Positions 26,426 to 34,288 of a stretch of 64,000 nt of DNA are shown one piece after another. The notes under the pieces were generated by a model. The model was not told where the DNA came from, did not search any database, and worked only from the letters and a program-made list of their open reading frames with translations. Made by a program: the position numbers and the translations under genes. The stretch comes from Geodermatophilus marinus. GTDB lineage: Bacteria; Actinomycetota; Actinomycetes; Mycobacteriales; Geodermatophilaceae. The stretch is from positions 62,001-126,000 of the forward strand of contig NZ_QVQH01000006.1 in NCBI RefSeq assembly GCF_003428645.1, read 5' to 3'. How positions within the stretch are numbered: position 1 is the stretch's first letter; each line of letters begins with the position of its first letter.

Positions 26426-27625
26426 GTGACCGACGCCGGCCCCCACGAGAACCCGCGGACCCGTGCCCGCATCGCCGGGCGGGTGCTCCGCCGCCTGCCG
26501 GTGGTCCGGCGCCTGGCGATCGGCAGGGTGGGGCCCCTGGAGGCCGGGCTCGCCGGCGCCCGGGCCGAACTCGCCCGGCTCGGCGCGGCCGTCGCCGACG
26601 TGCGCAGCGCCGTGGAGCAGGTGGCCGCCGACCTGGGGCACCTCCGCGCGGACGTCGCCGCGGTGTCGCACAACCACGAGCTGCTCAAGGGCGAGCTGTG
26701 GGACACCCGGGTCGAGCTGAGCGCCGGTCGCGTCGGGGAGGTGCGCGAGCAGGTCACCGCCCTCGACCGCCGGCTCCGTCGGGCGGAGCGCTCGGCCCGC
26801 GCGGTGCCGGCGGGGCCCGCGGTGGCCGACGCCGGCGCCGCGGCCGCGTCGGCGCAGCCGGCCGGACCCGCGGACATCTCCTCGACGCTGTTCGACTACG
26901 TCGGCTTCGAGCGCCGGTTCCGCGGTGACCCCGAGGTGATCAACGCCGTCCTGCACGACCGCTACGCCGCCGTCCTGCGGGAGCACCAGCCGGTCGTCGA
27001 CATCGGGTGCGGCCGGGGGGAGCTGCTCGAGCTGCTCGCCCGGGAGGGGGTCGAGGTGGTCGGCGTGGAGCCCGACCCCGGCATGGCCGACGAGGCCCGC
27101 GCCCGGGGCCTCGAGGTGCACCAGGTCCTGGCGCACGAGTACTTCGCGACGGTCCCCGACGACAGCCTGGGGGCGGTCATCAGCACCCACGTCGTCGAGC
27201 ACCTGCCGCTCGACGTGCTCGTCGACTTCCTGGAGACCAGCGCCCGGAAGCTGCGCCCCGGCGGGGTCTTCATCGCCGAGACCCCCAACCCGGCCACGCT
27301 GGTCGTGCTCGGCTCGCACTTCATCATGGACCCGACGCACGAGTGGCCCCTGCACCCGGACCTGCTGCGCTTCCTGAGCGAGTCCGCGGGCTTCCGCGAG
27401 GTCCGGACCGAGTTCTTCTCCCCGGCCACCACCCTCCAGCTGCCGCTGGGCGGCGGGCCGGACCCCGCGGCGCCGGAGCTGGCCGCCCGGGTCGACGAGG
27501 GGTTCGCGCGGCTCAACCACGTCCTGTTCGGCCCCCAGGACTACGCCGTCCTCGCCGTCGCCGGCCCGTCGGCCGGAACGCCGGCCGAGGGGGCCGACGC
27601 GGACCCGGCGGAGAGCCTCAGCTGA
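26426..27625 (+). CDS. SAM-dependent methyltransferase with N-terminal coiled coil
   Basis: A 399-residue class I methyltransferase. Residues about 30-115 are heptad-rich (ELARLGAAVADVRSAVEQVA onward) and likely coiled coil. The catalytic domain follows a Pro/Ala linker and starts at STLFDYVGFERRFRG. The SAM loop VVDIGCGRGELLELL lies near residue 190, and AVISTHVVEHLPLDVLVDFL is the post-motif region. Chain-terminating methyltransferases with coiled coils set chain length in Wzt-C dependent O-antigen systems, so this neighbour of a Wzt with a C-terminal domain may cap the glycan. The GTG at 26426 has GAGGAGG upstream. The 3' end overlaps the convergent GT4 gene by 8 bp. Confidence 0.88.
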   Translation: MTDAGPHENPRTRARIAGRVLRRLPVVRRLAIGRVGPLEAGLAGARAELARLGAAVADVRSAVEQVAADLGHLRADVAAVSHNHELLKGELWDTRVELSAGRVGEVREQVTALDRRLRRAERSARAVPAGPAVADAGAAAASAQPAGPADISSTLFDYVGFERRFRGDPEVINAVLHDRYAAVLREHQPVVDIGCGRGELLELLAREGVEVVGVEPDPGMADEARARGLEVHQVLAHEYFATVPDDSLGAVISTHVVEHLPLDVLVDFLETSARKLRPGGVFIAETPNPATLVVLGSHFIMDPTHEWPLHPDLLRFLSESAGFREVRTEFFSPATTLQLPLGGGPDPAAPELAARVDEGFARLNHVLFGPQDYAVLAVAGPSAGTPAEGADADPAESLS

Positions 27626-28724
27626 GGGCGCGGCGGTAGGCGGTGCGCGTGCGCTCCGCGCACCGCTCCCACGTCCAGGCGCTGGCGTGGCTCCGGCGGG
27701 AGCCGGGATCGCCCGGGAGCGTGCCGTCGACGGCCTCGACCAGGGCGTCGACGAGCTCCTCGGCCGACCCGGTCAGCCGGGCCGCGCCGCCCAGCACCTC
27801 CCGCGTGACGGGCAGGTCGGAGGCGATGACCGGCACGCCGCAGGCCAGCGCCTCGAGCGGGGGGAGCCCGAAGCCCTCGTACCGCGAGGGGAAGACGAGG
27901 GCGCGGGCGCCCGCCACCGTGCCGCGCAGGTCGTCGTCGGCGAGGTAACCGGTGAACCGCACCGCACCGGCGGGGAAGGGGTCCAGCTCCAGGGCGGCCC
28001 CCCAGCCCTCGGGGCCGACGAGGACCAGGGGCGGTGCCTGCGGGCGCACGGACAGCAGCGCCCGGTAGGCGGTGAGCAACCCGGGCAGCCCCTTCCGGGG
28101 CTCGATCGTGCCCACGGCGACCAGGTAGTCCTCCGGCAGCCCCAGGCGGCGCCGGTCGCCGGGCCCGGGTGGCGTCGCCCGGGACCACGCCTCGTCGACC
28201 CCGAGCGGGGTGACGGTGACCCGGTCCTCGGCGAGCCGGTAGGTCTCCCGGAGCTCGGCCGCGACGGCCGCGCTGGGCACCACGACCTGCGCGGCCCGGG
28301 CGATGCTGCGCGGGACCAGCTCCCGGTAGGCCGCCGAGGACCGCGCGACGGTGTCCGGGTGGTGCAGGTAGGCCAGGTCGTGCACGGTGACCACCCCACC
28401 GGCCCGCCCCGTCGGCGGGAGGGTGAAGTTCGTCCCGTGGAAGACGTCGGACCGCCCGGCCAGGAGCGTCACGGGCACGAGCTCCGACCGGGACCACACC
28501 AGGCGCAGCAGGCGGGCGGGCGCCGGGCGCGGCCGGGCGGCGGCCCCCGCGGGCACGACCGCCGCGAGCCCCCGGCCGCCGCGCAGGGTGAAGGCGGTGA
28601 CCCGGACGTCGTCCCGGGCGGCGTCCCCCGTGGTGGCGACGAGCGCGCCGAGCAGGCCGGACACGTAGCGCCCGACGCCGGTGGGGCGGCCGAGCAGGGG
28701 GGTGCCGTCCAGGCCGATCCGGAT
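27618..28724 (-). CDS. GT4-type glycosyltransferase (probable ATC start)
   Basis: A 368-residue GT-B enzyme. The N terminus reads RIGLDGTPLLGRPTGVGRYV, which in relatives follows an initiator Met directly. Here the codon in that place is ATC (28724-28722), preceded 5 nt upstream by a perfect GAGGAGG. No in-frame ATG, GTG or TTG lies between it and the divergent gene. Either ATC serves as a rare initiator or the base is an error. Donor-domain motifs are VAVGTIEPRKGLPGLLTAYR (near residue 190) and SRYEGFGLPPLEALACG (near residue 270). It is paired head-to-head with another GT4 gene across 58 bp. Confidence 0.85.
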   Translation of the reverse strand: MRIGLDGTPLLGRPTGVGRYVSGLLGALVATTGDAARDDVRVTAFTLRGGRGLAAVVPAGAAARPRPAPARLLRLVWSRSELVPVTLLAGRSDVFHGTNFTLPPTGRAGGVVTVHDLAYLHHPDTVARSSAAYRELVPRSIARAAQVVVPSAAVAAELRETYRLAEDRVTVTPLGVDEAWSRATPPGPGDRRRLGLPEDYLVAVGTIEPRKGLPGLLTAYRALLSVRPQAPPLVLVGPEGWGAALELDPFPAGAVRFTGYLADDDLRGTVAGARALVFPSRYEGFGLPPLEALACGVPVIASDLPVTREVLGGAARLTGSAEELVDALVEAVDGTLPGDPGSRRSHASAWTWERCAERTRTAYRRALS

Positions 28725-28768
28725 GCGGGCCTCCTCGGGTCTGCCGACGCCCGGGAGCCCCTGATCCC

Positions 28769-28774
28769 TAGGCT
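28769..28774 (+). promoter_or_regulatory. -10-like box TAGGCT for a leaderless GT4 transcript
   Basis: TAGGCT ends 8 nt before the GTG at 28783, with no ribosome site between. The overlapping CCTAGG palindrome could also serve the divergent GT4 gene. Confidence 0.5.
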
Positions 28775-28782
28775 GGGGCCCC

Positions 28783-29898
28783 GTGCGCGTGGCGATACTC
28801 CTGGAGCAGATGCTCGCACCCGTACCCGGGGGCACGGGCCGCTACTCCGCCGAGGTCGCCACCGCGCTCGCCGAGACGGCCCCCCGCGGGGCGGCGGTGA
28901 CCGGGTGGACGGCGTGGCACCGCCGCACCGGCGCCGCCCGGCTGCCCGGGGTCGCCGGACCCCGGCGCCTGGCGCTGCCGCGCCGCCCGCTGGCGGCGGC
29001 GTGGGAGCGGGGCCGCGGACCCCGGCCGCGCGGCGCCGACGTCGTCCACGCCCCGACCCTGCTGGTGCCGCCGGCCGGCGACCGGCCGCTGGTCGTCACC
29101 GTCCACGACGCGGTGCCGTGGACCCACCCGGAGACGCTCACCCCGCGCGGCGCCCGCTGGCACCGCGCCATGGCCGAGCGGGCCGCGGCCACCGCGGCGG
29201 CCGTCGTCGTGCCCACCGCCGCGGTGGCCGACGAGCTCGGTCGGGTCCTGCCGCTGCGGCGTCCCCCCGTGGTGGTGGGGCTCGGCGTCAGCGGCCGGCT
29301 GGCCGAGCCGGCCGACGCCGACGACCGCGCCCGGCGGCTGGGCCTGCCCGGCGGCCCGTTCCTGCTCACCCTGGCGACGCTCGAGCCGCGCAAGGGGCTC
29401 GACGTCCTGCTCGCCGCGCTCGCCCGTCCCGAGGCCCCCGACGTGCCGCTGCTGCTGGCCGGTGCTCCCGGCTGGGGCGGGGTGGACCCGGTCCGGTCGG
29501 CCGCCGAGGCGGGGCTGCCGGCCGGCCGGGTCCGCCACCTGGGCCGCCTCGGCGACGACGACCTGGCCACCGTCCTGCGTCGGGCGACCGCGCTCGTCGC
29601 GCCGAGCCGCGCGGAGGGGTTCGGGCTGCCCGTGCTGGAGGCCATGGCGGCGGGGACCCCCGTGGTCAGCTCCGACGCCCCCGCGCTGGCCGAGGTCGGC
29701 GGCGGGGCCACGCTCACCACACCGGTCGGCGACCCCGCCGCCCTGGCGGCCGCCCTCGGCCGGGTCGTGGACGACGCCGGGCTGCGCGCGCAGCTGGCCG
29801 CGGCCGGCCGCCGCCGGAGCGGCGCGTACTCGTGGTCGGCGGCCGCCCGCACCCTCTGGGACCTCTACCGGACGCTGCCTGGGCTCAACCGGTGGTAG
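28783..29898 (+). CDS. GT4-type glycosyltransferase, 3' end altered by IS30 insertion
   Basis: A 371-residue GT-B enzyme. It begins RVAILLEQMLAPVPGGTGRY. The donor-domain block LATLEPRKGLDVLLAAL is near residue 202 and SRAEGFGLPVLEAMAAG near residue 278. The reading frame ends at a TAG that belongs to the left end of the adjacent IS30 element. Removing the element and one copy of ACCGGTGG joins the frame to sequence downstream, giving about 15 more codons before a TGA. The catalytic fold is complete, so the protein is probably still functional. The GTG start follows a TAGGCT box by 8 nt. Confidence 0.9.
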   Translation: MRVAILLEQMLAPVPGGTGRYSAEVATALAETAPRGAAVTGWTAWHRRTGAARLPGVAGPRRLALPRRPLAAAWERGRGPRPRGADVVHAPTLLVPPAGDRPLVVTVHDAVPWTHPETLTPRGARWHRAMAERAAATAAAVVVPTAAVADELGRVLPLRRPPVVVGLGVSGRLAEPADADDRARRLGLPGGPFLLTLATLEPRKGLDVLLAALARPEAPDVPLLLAGAPGWGGVDPVRSAAEAGLPAGRVRHLGRLGDDDLATVLRRATALVAPSRAEGFGLPVLEAMAAGTPVVSSDAPALAEVGGGATLTTPVGDPAALAAALGRVVDDAGLRAQLAAAGRRRSGAYSWSAAARTLWDLYRTLPGLNRW

Positions 29899-31276
29899 CA
29901 ACACCTGCCTGGTGCAGTGATCGTAGGTGCTCGTCCAGGACCTCCGCGGGGGTCTTCCAGCCGAGCACCTTGCGGGGTCTGCTGTTGATCGCGGCCTGAA
30001 CGGCGAGCAGGTCGGGCAGGCTCCAGCGGGACAGGTCGGTGCCCTTGGGGAAGTACTGCCGCAGCAGCCCGTTGGTGTTCTCGTTCGTGCCCCGCTGCCA
30101 GGGGGAGTGCGGGTCGGCGAAGTAGACGGCGATGCCGGTGTCGACCCTGAACTGCGCGTGCGCGGACAGCTCCTTGCCCCGGTCCCAGGTCAGCGACCGC
30201 AGCAGCTCGGCGGGCATCGTGCTCATCGTCGTGGTGAGGGCGTCCTTCATGGCGATCGCGCCATAGCCGCCCAACGCAGGCCCGTTCTTGACCGGCGGGA
30301 CCAGGCCGTGCCCGGGTAGGCGCGGCAGGTGCACCAGCAGCGTGTAGCGACTGGCCCGCTCCACGACGGTGCCGATCGCCGACCGGTTCAGGCCGATGAT
30401 CAGGTCGCCCTCCCAGTGCCCAGGGACCGCGCGGTCGGCGGCCTCGGCCGGCCGCTCGCTGAGCACCACGTCGGCGGTGACGTGGCCCTGCGGCCTGTTC
30501 CGGGCGCGTTCCCGAGGCTTGCGCAGCGCCCGGCCGGTACGCAGGCAGGCCACCAGCTCCCGCTTGAGCGCCCCCCGACCCTGGATGTAGAGCGCCTGGT
30601 AGATCGCCTCGTGGCTGATGCGCATGTCGGCATCGTCGGGGAAGTCGACCACCAGCCGCCGCGAGATCTGCTCCGGGCTCCACGCCCTCGCCCAGCGCCG
30701 ATCGGCGCGATGCGGCTTGTTCAGGCCCTTCCACGTCGTCGCCGGCCCGGTAGCCGGGCTGCCGTCGGGGCGCTGCAGCTGCCCGCTGAGCCGCTCCTGG
30801 ACGTAGTGCTGCAGCCGTGGGTTGGTGGCGAGCTTGGCCGGCTTGGGACGCCGGGCGGCGGTCTGGGCCTTCCACTGCGCGACGGTGGCCCGGTACTCCC
30901 TCTTGCCGCCGCGGGTGGCGGCGTTGCGCCGCAGCTCCCGCGAGATCGTGCCGGGGTCACGCCGGAGCTCACGGGCGATCGCCCGCACCCCGACGCCCCG
31001 GGACTTGAGCAGCGAGAGTTCCTCCCGCTCGGAGAACGACAGGTACCGGCCGGTGGGCTCGGCCAGGCTCAGCGGCGGCATGCCGCCAGCGTGGCGAAAC
31101 CAGCGGGAGCCGACCGGCGTGGACACGCCGACCTCGAGCGCGGCGTCCTCGGTGCGCTTGCCCTGCGCGATCAGCCGCCAGAAGACGCGCTCCACGTGCC
31201 GGGCCGGCATCGGCCGCCCCGGCGAGCGCATCGCCGGCCGCAGCGCCCGATCGGCCTGCTGCTGACGTCGTCCCAT
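29885..31276 (-). CDS. IS30-family transposase
   Basis: A 463-residue transposase, apparently intact. An N-terminal helix-turn-helix region (LSFSEREELSLLKSRGVGVR, then AIARELRRDPGTISRELRRN near residue 120) binds the ends. The DDE catalytic core carries HWEGDLIIG (first Asp), LTWDRGKEL (second Asp) and GTNENTNGLLRQYFPKGTDL (Glu) with the usual spacing. The ATG at 31276 lies just inside the right inverted repeat. The frame runs through the left inverted repeat, and its TGA stop (29887-29885) lies in flanking host DNA, overlapping the glycosyltransferase 3' end on the other strand by 14 bp. Confidence 0.95.
   Translation of the reverse strand: MGRRQQQADRALRPAMRSPGRPMPARHVERVFWRLIAQGKRTEDAALEVGVSTPVGSRWFRHAGGMPPLSLAEPTGRYLSFSEREELSLLKSRGVGVRAIARELRRDPGTISRELRRNAATRGGKREYRATVAQWKAQTAARRPKPAKLATNPRLQHYVQERLSGQLQRPDGSPATGPATTWKGLNKPHRADRRWARAWSPEQISRRLVVDFPDDADMRISHEAIYQALYIQGRGALKRELVACLRTGRALRKPRERARNRPQGHVTADVVLSERPAEAADRAVPGHWEGDLIIGLNRSAIGTVVERASRYTLLVHLPRLPGHGLVPPVKNGPALGGYGAIAMKDALTTTMSTMPAELLRSLTWDRGKELSAHAQFRVDTGIAVYFADPHSPWQRGTNENTNGLLRQYFPKGTDLSRWSLPDLLAVQAAINSRPRKVLGWKTPAEVLDEHLRSLHQAGVATTG
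29889..29906 (+). repeat. IS30 left terminal inverted repeat
   Basis: CCGGTGGTAGCAACACCT. It matches the right end at 16 of 18 positions and supplies the TAG stop of the upstream glycosyltransferase. Confidence 0.8.
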
Positions 31277-31296
31277 CGCACACCTCCGTGATCAAG

Positions 31297-31314
31297 AGGT
31301 GTTGCGACGACCGG
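31297..31314 (-). repeat. IS30 right terminal inverted repeat
   Basis: Reads CCGGTCGTCGCAACACCT on the minus strand, 20 bp outside the transposase start codon. Confidence 0.8.
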
Positions 31315-31465
31315 TGGAATCCGCCCTGTGAGCCGCGGTCCGAGTGCCCCCTGGGGTCGGTGTGAAGGGAGCACTGCGTCACGTGACGACGCGCCCACGG
31401 CACGTCACCGGATCGCCCCGCGGCGTCCGTACCGTCGGGGCACACCCGAGCGAAAGGGAGCCGCC

Positions 31466-32605
31466 GTGGCCGCCACCACCGGGCCCCGCGTCCTGCTGGA
31501 CGCCACCGCCGTCCCCGCCGACCGGGGCGGTGTCGGCCGCTACGTCGACCAGCTCGTCCCGGCCCTGGACGCCGCGGGCACCGACCTGGTCGTCGTCTGC
31601 CAGCAGCGGGACGTCGAGTACTACGGCAAGCTCGCCCCCTGCGGGGACGTCGTCGCGGCCCCGGCCGCGGCGTCCCGGCGCCCCGCGCGGCTGGTGTGGG
31701 AGCAGACCGGCCTGCCCCGGCTGGCCGAGCGGCTCGGGGCCGACGTGCTGCACTGCCCGCACTACACGATGCCGCGGCGCAGCCCGGTCCCGGTCGTCAC
31801 GACGCTGCACGACGCCACGTTCTTCACCCACCCCGACGTGCACCAGCCGGTGAAGCGGGCCTTCTTCCGCCGCTGGACGACCTCTTCGCTGCGCCGCGCC
31901 GCGCGGGTCGTCGTCCCCTCGCAGGCGACCCTCGACGAGCTGGCCCGCGTCACCGGCGGCGTGCGCGGCCAGGTCGACGTCGCCCACCACGGCGTGGACC
32001 CGGCGACGTTCTCCGTGCCCGACGTCGAGCACGTCCGGGCCGCCCGCGAGCACCTCGGGCTGCGCGCGTCGAGCTACGTGGCCTTCCTGGGCACCATCGA
32101 GCCGCGCAAGAACGTGCCCTTCCTGGTCGAGGGCTGGCGCCGCGCGGTGGCCGGCCTCAAGGACCCGCCGGCCCTCGTGCTCGCCGGCGGCCGGGGCTGG
32201 GACACCCGCATCGACGAGGCGCTGGCCGCGGTGCCGGCCGGCCTCGAGGTGCTGCTGCCCGGGTACCTGCCGCTGGAGCTGCTCGCCGGCTTCCTCGGCG
32301 GCGCGGAGGTGGTCGCCTACCCCAGCCTCGGCGAGGGCTTCGGGCTGCCGGTGCTCGAGGCCATGGCCTGCGGCGCCCCCGTGCTGACCACCACCTCGCT
32401 GGCGCTGCCCGAGGTGGGCGGGGACGCCGTCGCCTACACCGACCCCACCGCCGCCGGCATCGCCGCGGGGCTGGCCGCGCTGCTGGCCTCGCCCGGACGG
32501 CGGGCCGAGCTGTCCCGCGCGGCGACCACCCGTGCGAGCGGCTTCACGTGGGCCGCGTGTGCAGAGGCGCACCGGCGGACGTACGCTCGCGCGGTAGCGG
32601 CCTGA
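31466..32605 (+). CDS. GT4-type glycosyltransferase
   Basis: A 379-residue GT-B enzyme beginning RVLLDATAVPADRGGVGRYV, related to the two GT4 genes on the other side of the IS element. The donor-domain block FLGTIEPRKNVPFLVEGWRR is near residue 210, and LGEGFGLPVLEAMACG near residue 290. The block VVTTLHDATFFTHPD is typical of mannosyl- or rhamnosyl-transferases of this group, but the sugar is not determined. The GTG at 31466 has AAGGGAG about 5 nt upstream. It lies 52 bp before the galactan wzm on the same strand and may share its transcript. Confidence 0.9.
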   Translation: MAATTGPRVLLDATAVPADRGGVGRYVDQLVPALDAAGTDLVVVCQQRDVEYYGKLAPCGDVVAAPAAASRRPARLVWEQTGLPRLAERLGADVLHCPHYTMPRRSPVPVVTTLHDATFFTHPDVHQPVKRAFFRRWTTSSLRRAARVVVPSQATLDELARVTGGVRGQVDVAHHGVDPATFSVPDVEHVRAAREHLGLRASSYVAFLGTIEPRKNVPFLVEGWRRAVAGLKDPPALVLAGGRGWDTRIDEALAAVPAGLEVLLPGYLPLELLAGFLGGAEVVAYPSLGEGFGLPVLEAMACGAPVLTTTSLALPEVGGDAVAYTDPTAAGIAAGLAALLASPGRRAELSRAATTRASGFTWAACAEAHRRTYARAVAA

Positions 32606-32657
32606 CCTCCCGGTCGGTCGCTGGGCGGCGACCGGCACGTGAGGAGGGGGGCCTGTC

Positions 32658-33521
32658 ATGGCGGCTCCCCCGAAGGTCCCCGCGGTCCTCGACCCGGTGA
32701 CCGCGCCCAGCATCTCCTTCGCCCGGGCGATCGACGACCTGCGCCGCGGCTGGCAGCAGCGGTCCCTCTGGGGGCACCTGGGCTGGCAGGACATCCGGCA
32801 GCGCTACCGGCGCTCGGTGCTCGGGCCGGTGTGGATCACCATCAGCATGGCGGTCACCGCCGTCGCCCTGGGGATCCTCTACGCCGGCCTGTTCGACCAG
32901 GACCTCGACGTGATGCTGCCGCACGTCCTCGTCGGCTTCATCGTCTGGGCGTTCATCAGCGGGTGCATCGCCGAGGGCTCCGAGGTCTTCATCGCCAACG
33001 AGGGCCTGATCAAGCACCTGCCCGCGCCGCTGTCGGTGCACGTCTACCGGCTCGTCTGGCGCCAGCTGCTGTTCTTCGCCCACAACATGATCGTCTACGC
33101 GGTCATGCTCGTGTTCTTCCCGCAGGACCTGAAGTGGACCGCGCTGGCGGCCGTCCCGGCCATCGCGCTGCTGGCGCTCAACGGCGCCTGGGTCGCCCTC
33201 GCCGTCGGGGTCATCACGACCCGCTTCCGCGACATCCTGCCGATCACGCAGAGCGTCGTGCAGCTGATGTTCTTCCTGACGCCGATCGTCTGGATCTACG
33301 ACCAGCTGGTGAACAGCCCCAACCCCGCGATCGCCGAGCGGGCCCGGCTGGCCGAGTTCAACCCGTTCCTGCACTTCGTCGAGATCGTCCGCCAGCCCCT
33401 GCTCGGCCAGGACCAGGTCTGGCGGCACTGGGTCGTCGTCCTCGCCATCACCGTCGTCGGCTGGGTGGCGGCGCTGCTCGTCCTCCGCCGCTACCGGTCC
33501 CGCGTCTCCTACTGGGTGTGA
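32658..33521 (+). CDS. wzm: Galactan ABC exporter permease (Rv3783/RfbD type)
   Basis: A 287-residue ABC-2 permease with six hydrophobic helices. Its entry helix, HLGWQDIRQRYRRSVLGPVW, is characteristic of Wzm proteins. With the overlapping ATPase gene and glfT1 downstream, it matches the mycobacterial wzm-glfT1-wzt locus (Rv3781-Rv3783) that moves the lipid-linked galactan across the membrane. FIANEGLIKHLPAPLSVHVY is a family block near residue 112. The ATG at 32658 has GAGGAGG upstream. The stop overlaps the wzt start (GTGA). Confidence 0.92.
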   Translation: MAAPPKVPAVLDPVTAPSISFARAIDDLRRGWQQRSLWGHLGWQDIRQRYRRSVLGPVWITISMAVTAVALGILYAGLFDQDLDVMLPHVLVGFIVWAFISGCIAEGSEVFIANEGLIKHLPAPLSVHVYRLVWRQLLFFAHNMIVYAVMLVFFPQDLKWTALAAVPAIALLALNGAWVALAVGVITTRFRDILPITQSVVQLMFFLTPIVWIYDQLVNSPNPAIAERARLAEFNPFLHFVEIVRQPLLGQDQVWRHWVVVLAITVVGWVAALLVLRRYRSRVSYWV

Positions 33522-34288
33522 GCGTGTCCCAGAGCACCGGCGGACCGGTCAGCATCGTCACCAAGGACGCCTGCGTCGACTTCCCGATCTTCGACGCCAA
33601 GAGCCGCTCGCTGAAGAAGACCGTCGTCGGCCTGGTCGGCGGGAACATCGACAGCGGCGCCAGGATCCCGGTGATCGAGGCGCTGCGCGACGTCACCCTC
33701 GACCTCCAGCACGGGGCCCGGGTGGGCCTCGTCGGGCACAACGGCGCCGGCAAGTCGACCCTGCTGCGGCTGTTGTCGGGCATCTACGAGCCGACCCGGG
33801 GCGTCGCGGAGATCCGCGGCCGGGTGGCCCCGGTGTTCGACCTGGGCGTGGGCATGGACCCGGAGATCTCCGGCCTCGAGAACATCATGATCCGGGGCCT
33901 GTTCCTCGGGATGACCCGCAAGCAGATGGAGCAGCGGGTCGACGACATCGCCGACTTCACCGAGCTCGGTGACTTCCTCCGCATGCCGCTGCGCACCTAC
34001 TCGACCGGCATGCGGGTGCGGCTGGCCCTCGGCGTGGTCACCAGCATCGACCCCGAGATCCTGCTGCTCGACGAGGGCATCGGCGCGGTCGACGCCGCGT
34101 TCCTCGAGAAGTCCAAGCAGCGGCTGGTCGAGCTGGTCGAGCGCTCCGGGCTGCTCGTCTTCGCCTCGCACTCGGAGGAGTTCCTGCGCCAGCTCTGCGA
34201 CACCGCGCTGTGGCTCGAGCACGGCCGGATCAAGGCCCAGGGGGACCTCGACGACGTCCTGCGCCGGTACGGGGGGCAGCCGCTGTGA
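33518..34288 (+). CDS. wzt: Galactan ABC exporter ATPase (Rv3781/RfbE type)
   Basis: A 256-residue ATPase. Walker A GHNGAGKST is near residue 70, the signature YSTGMRVRLAL near residue 163, and Walker B ILLLDEGIGAVDAAF near residue 184. The N terminus has the family insert FPIFDAKSRSLKKTVVG before the core. It ends soon after the NBD, without the C-terminal glycan-recognition domain seen in the other Wzt of this window. This is typical of exporters that do not read a capped chain end. It is coupled by 4-bp overlaps to wzm and glfT1. The GTG at 33518 is taken as start; a GTG at 33524 is possible. Confidence 0.92.
   Translation: MSVSQSTGGPVSIVTKDACVDFPIFDAKSRSLKKTVVGLVGGNIDSGARIPVIEALRDVTLDLQHGARVGLVGHNGAGKSTLLRLLSGIYEPTRGVAEIRGRVAPVFDLGVGMDPEISGLENIMIRGLFLGMTRKQMEQRVDDIADFTELGDFLRMPLRTYSTGMRVRLALGVVTSIDPEILLLDEGIGAVDAAFLEKSKQRLVELVERSGLLVFASHSEEFLRQLCDTALWLEHGRIKAQGDLDDVLRRYGGQPL

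Larger units (their letters stand above)
29889..31314. mobile_element. IS30-family insertion sequence
   Basis: About 1.43 kb, holding one transposase gene. The ends are 18-bp inverted repeats, 29889-29906 (CCGGTGGTAGCAACACCT) and the complement of 31297-31314, differing at two positions. ACCGGTGG is present in direct orientation at both junctions (29888-29895 and 31310-31317). Because ACCGGT is itself a palindrome, it can be read either as part of the inverted repeat or as a duplicated target. The element splits a run of glycosyltransferase genes and changes the end of one of them. Confidence 0.88.
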
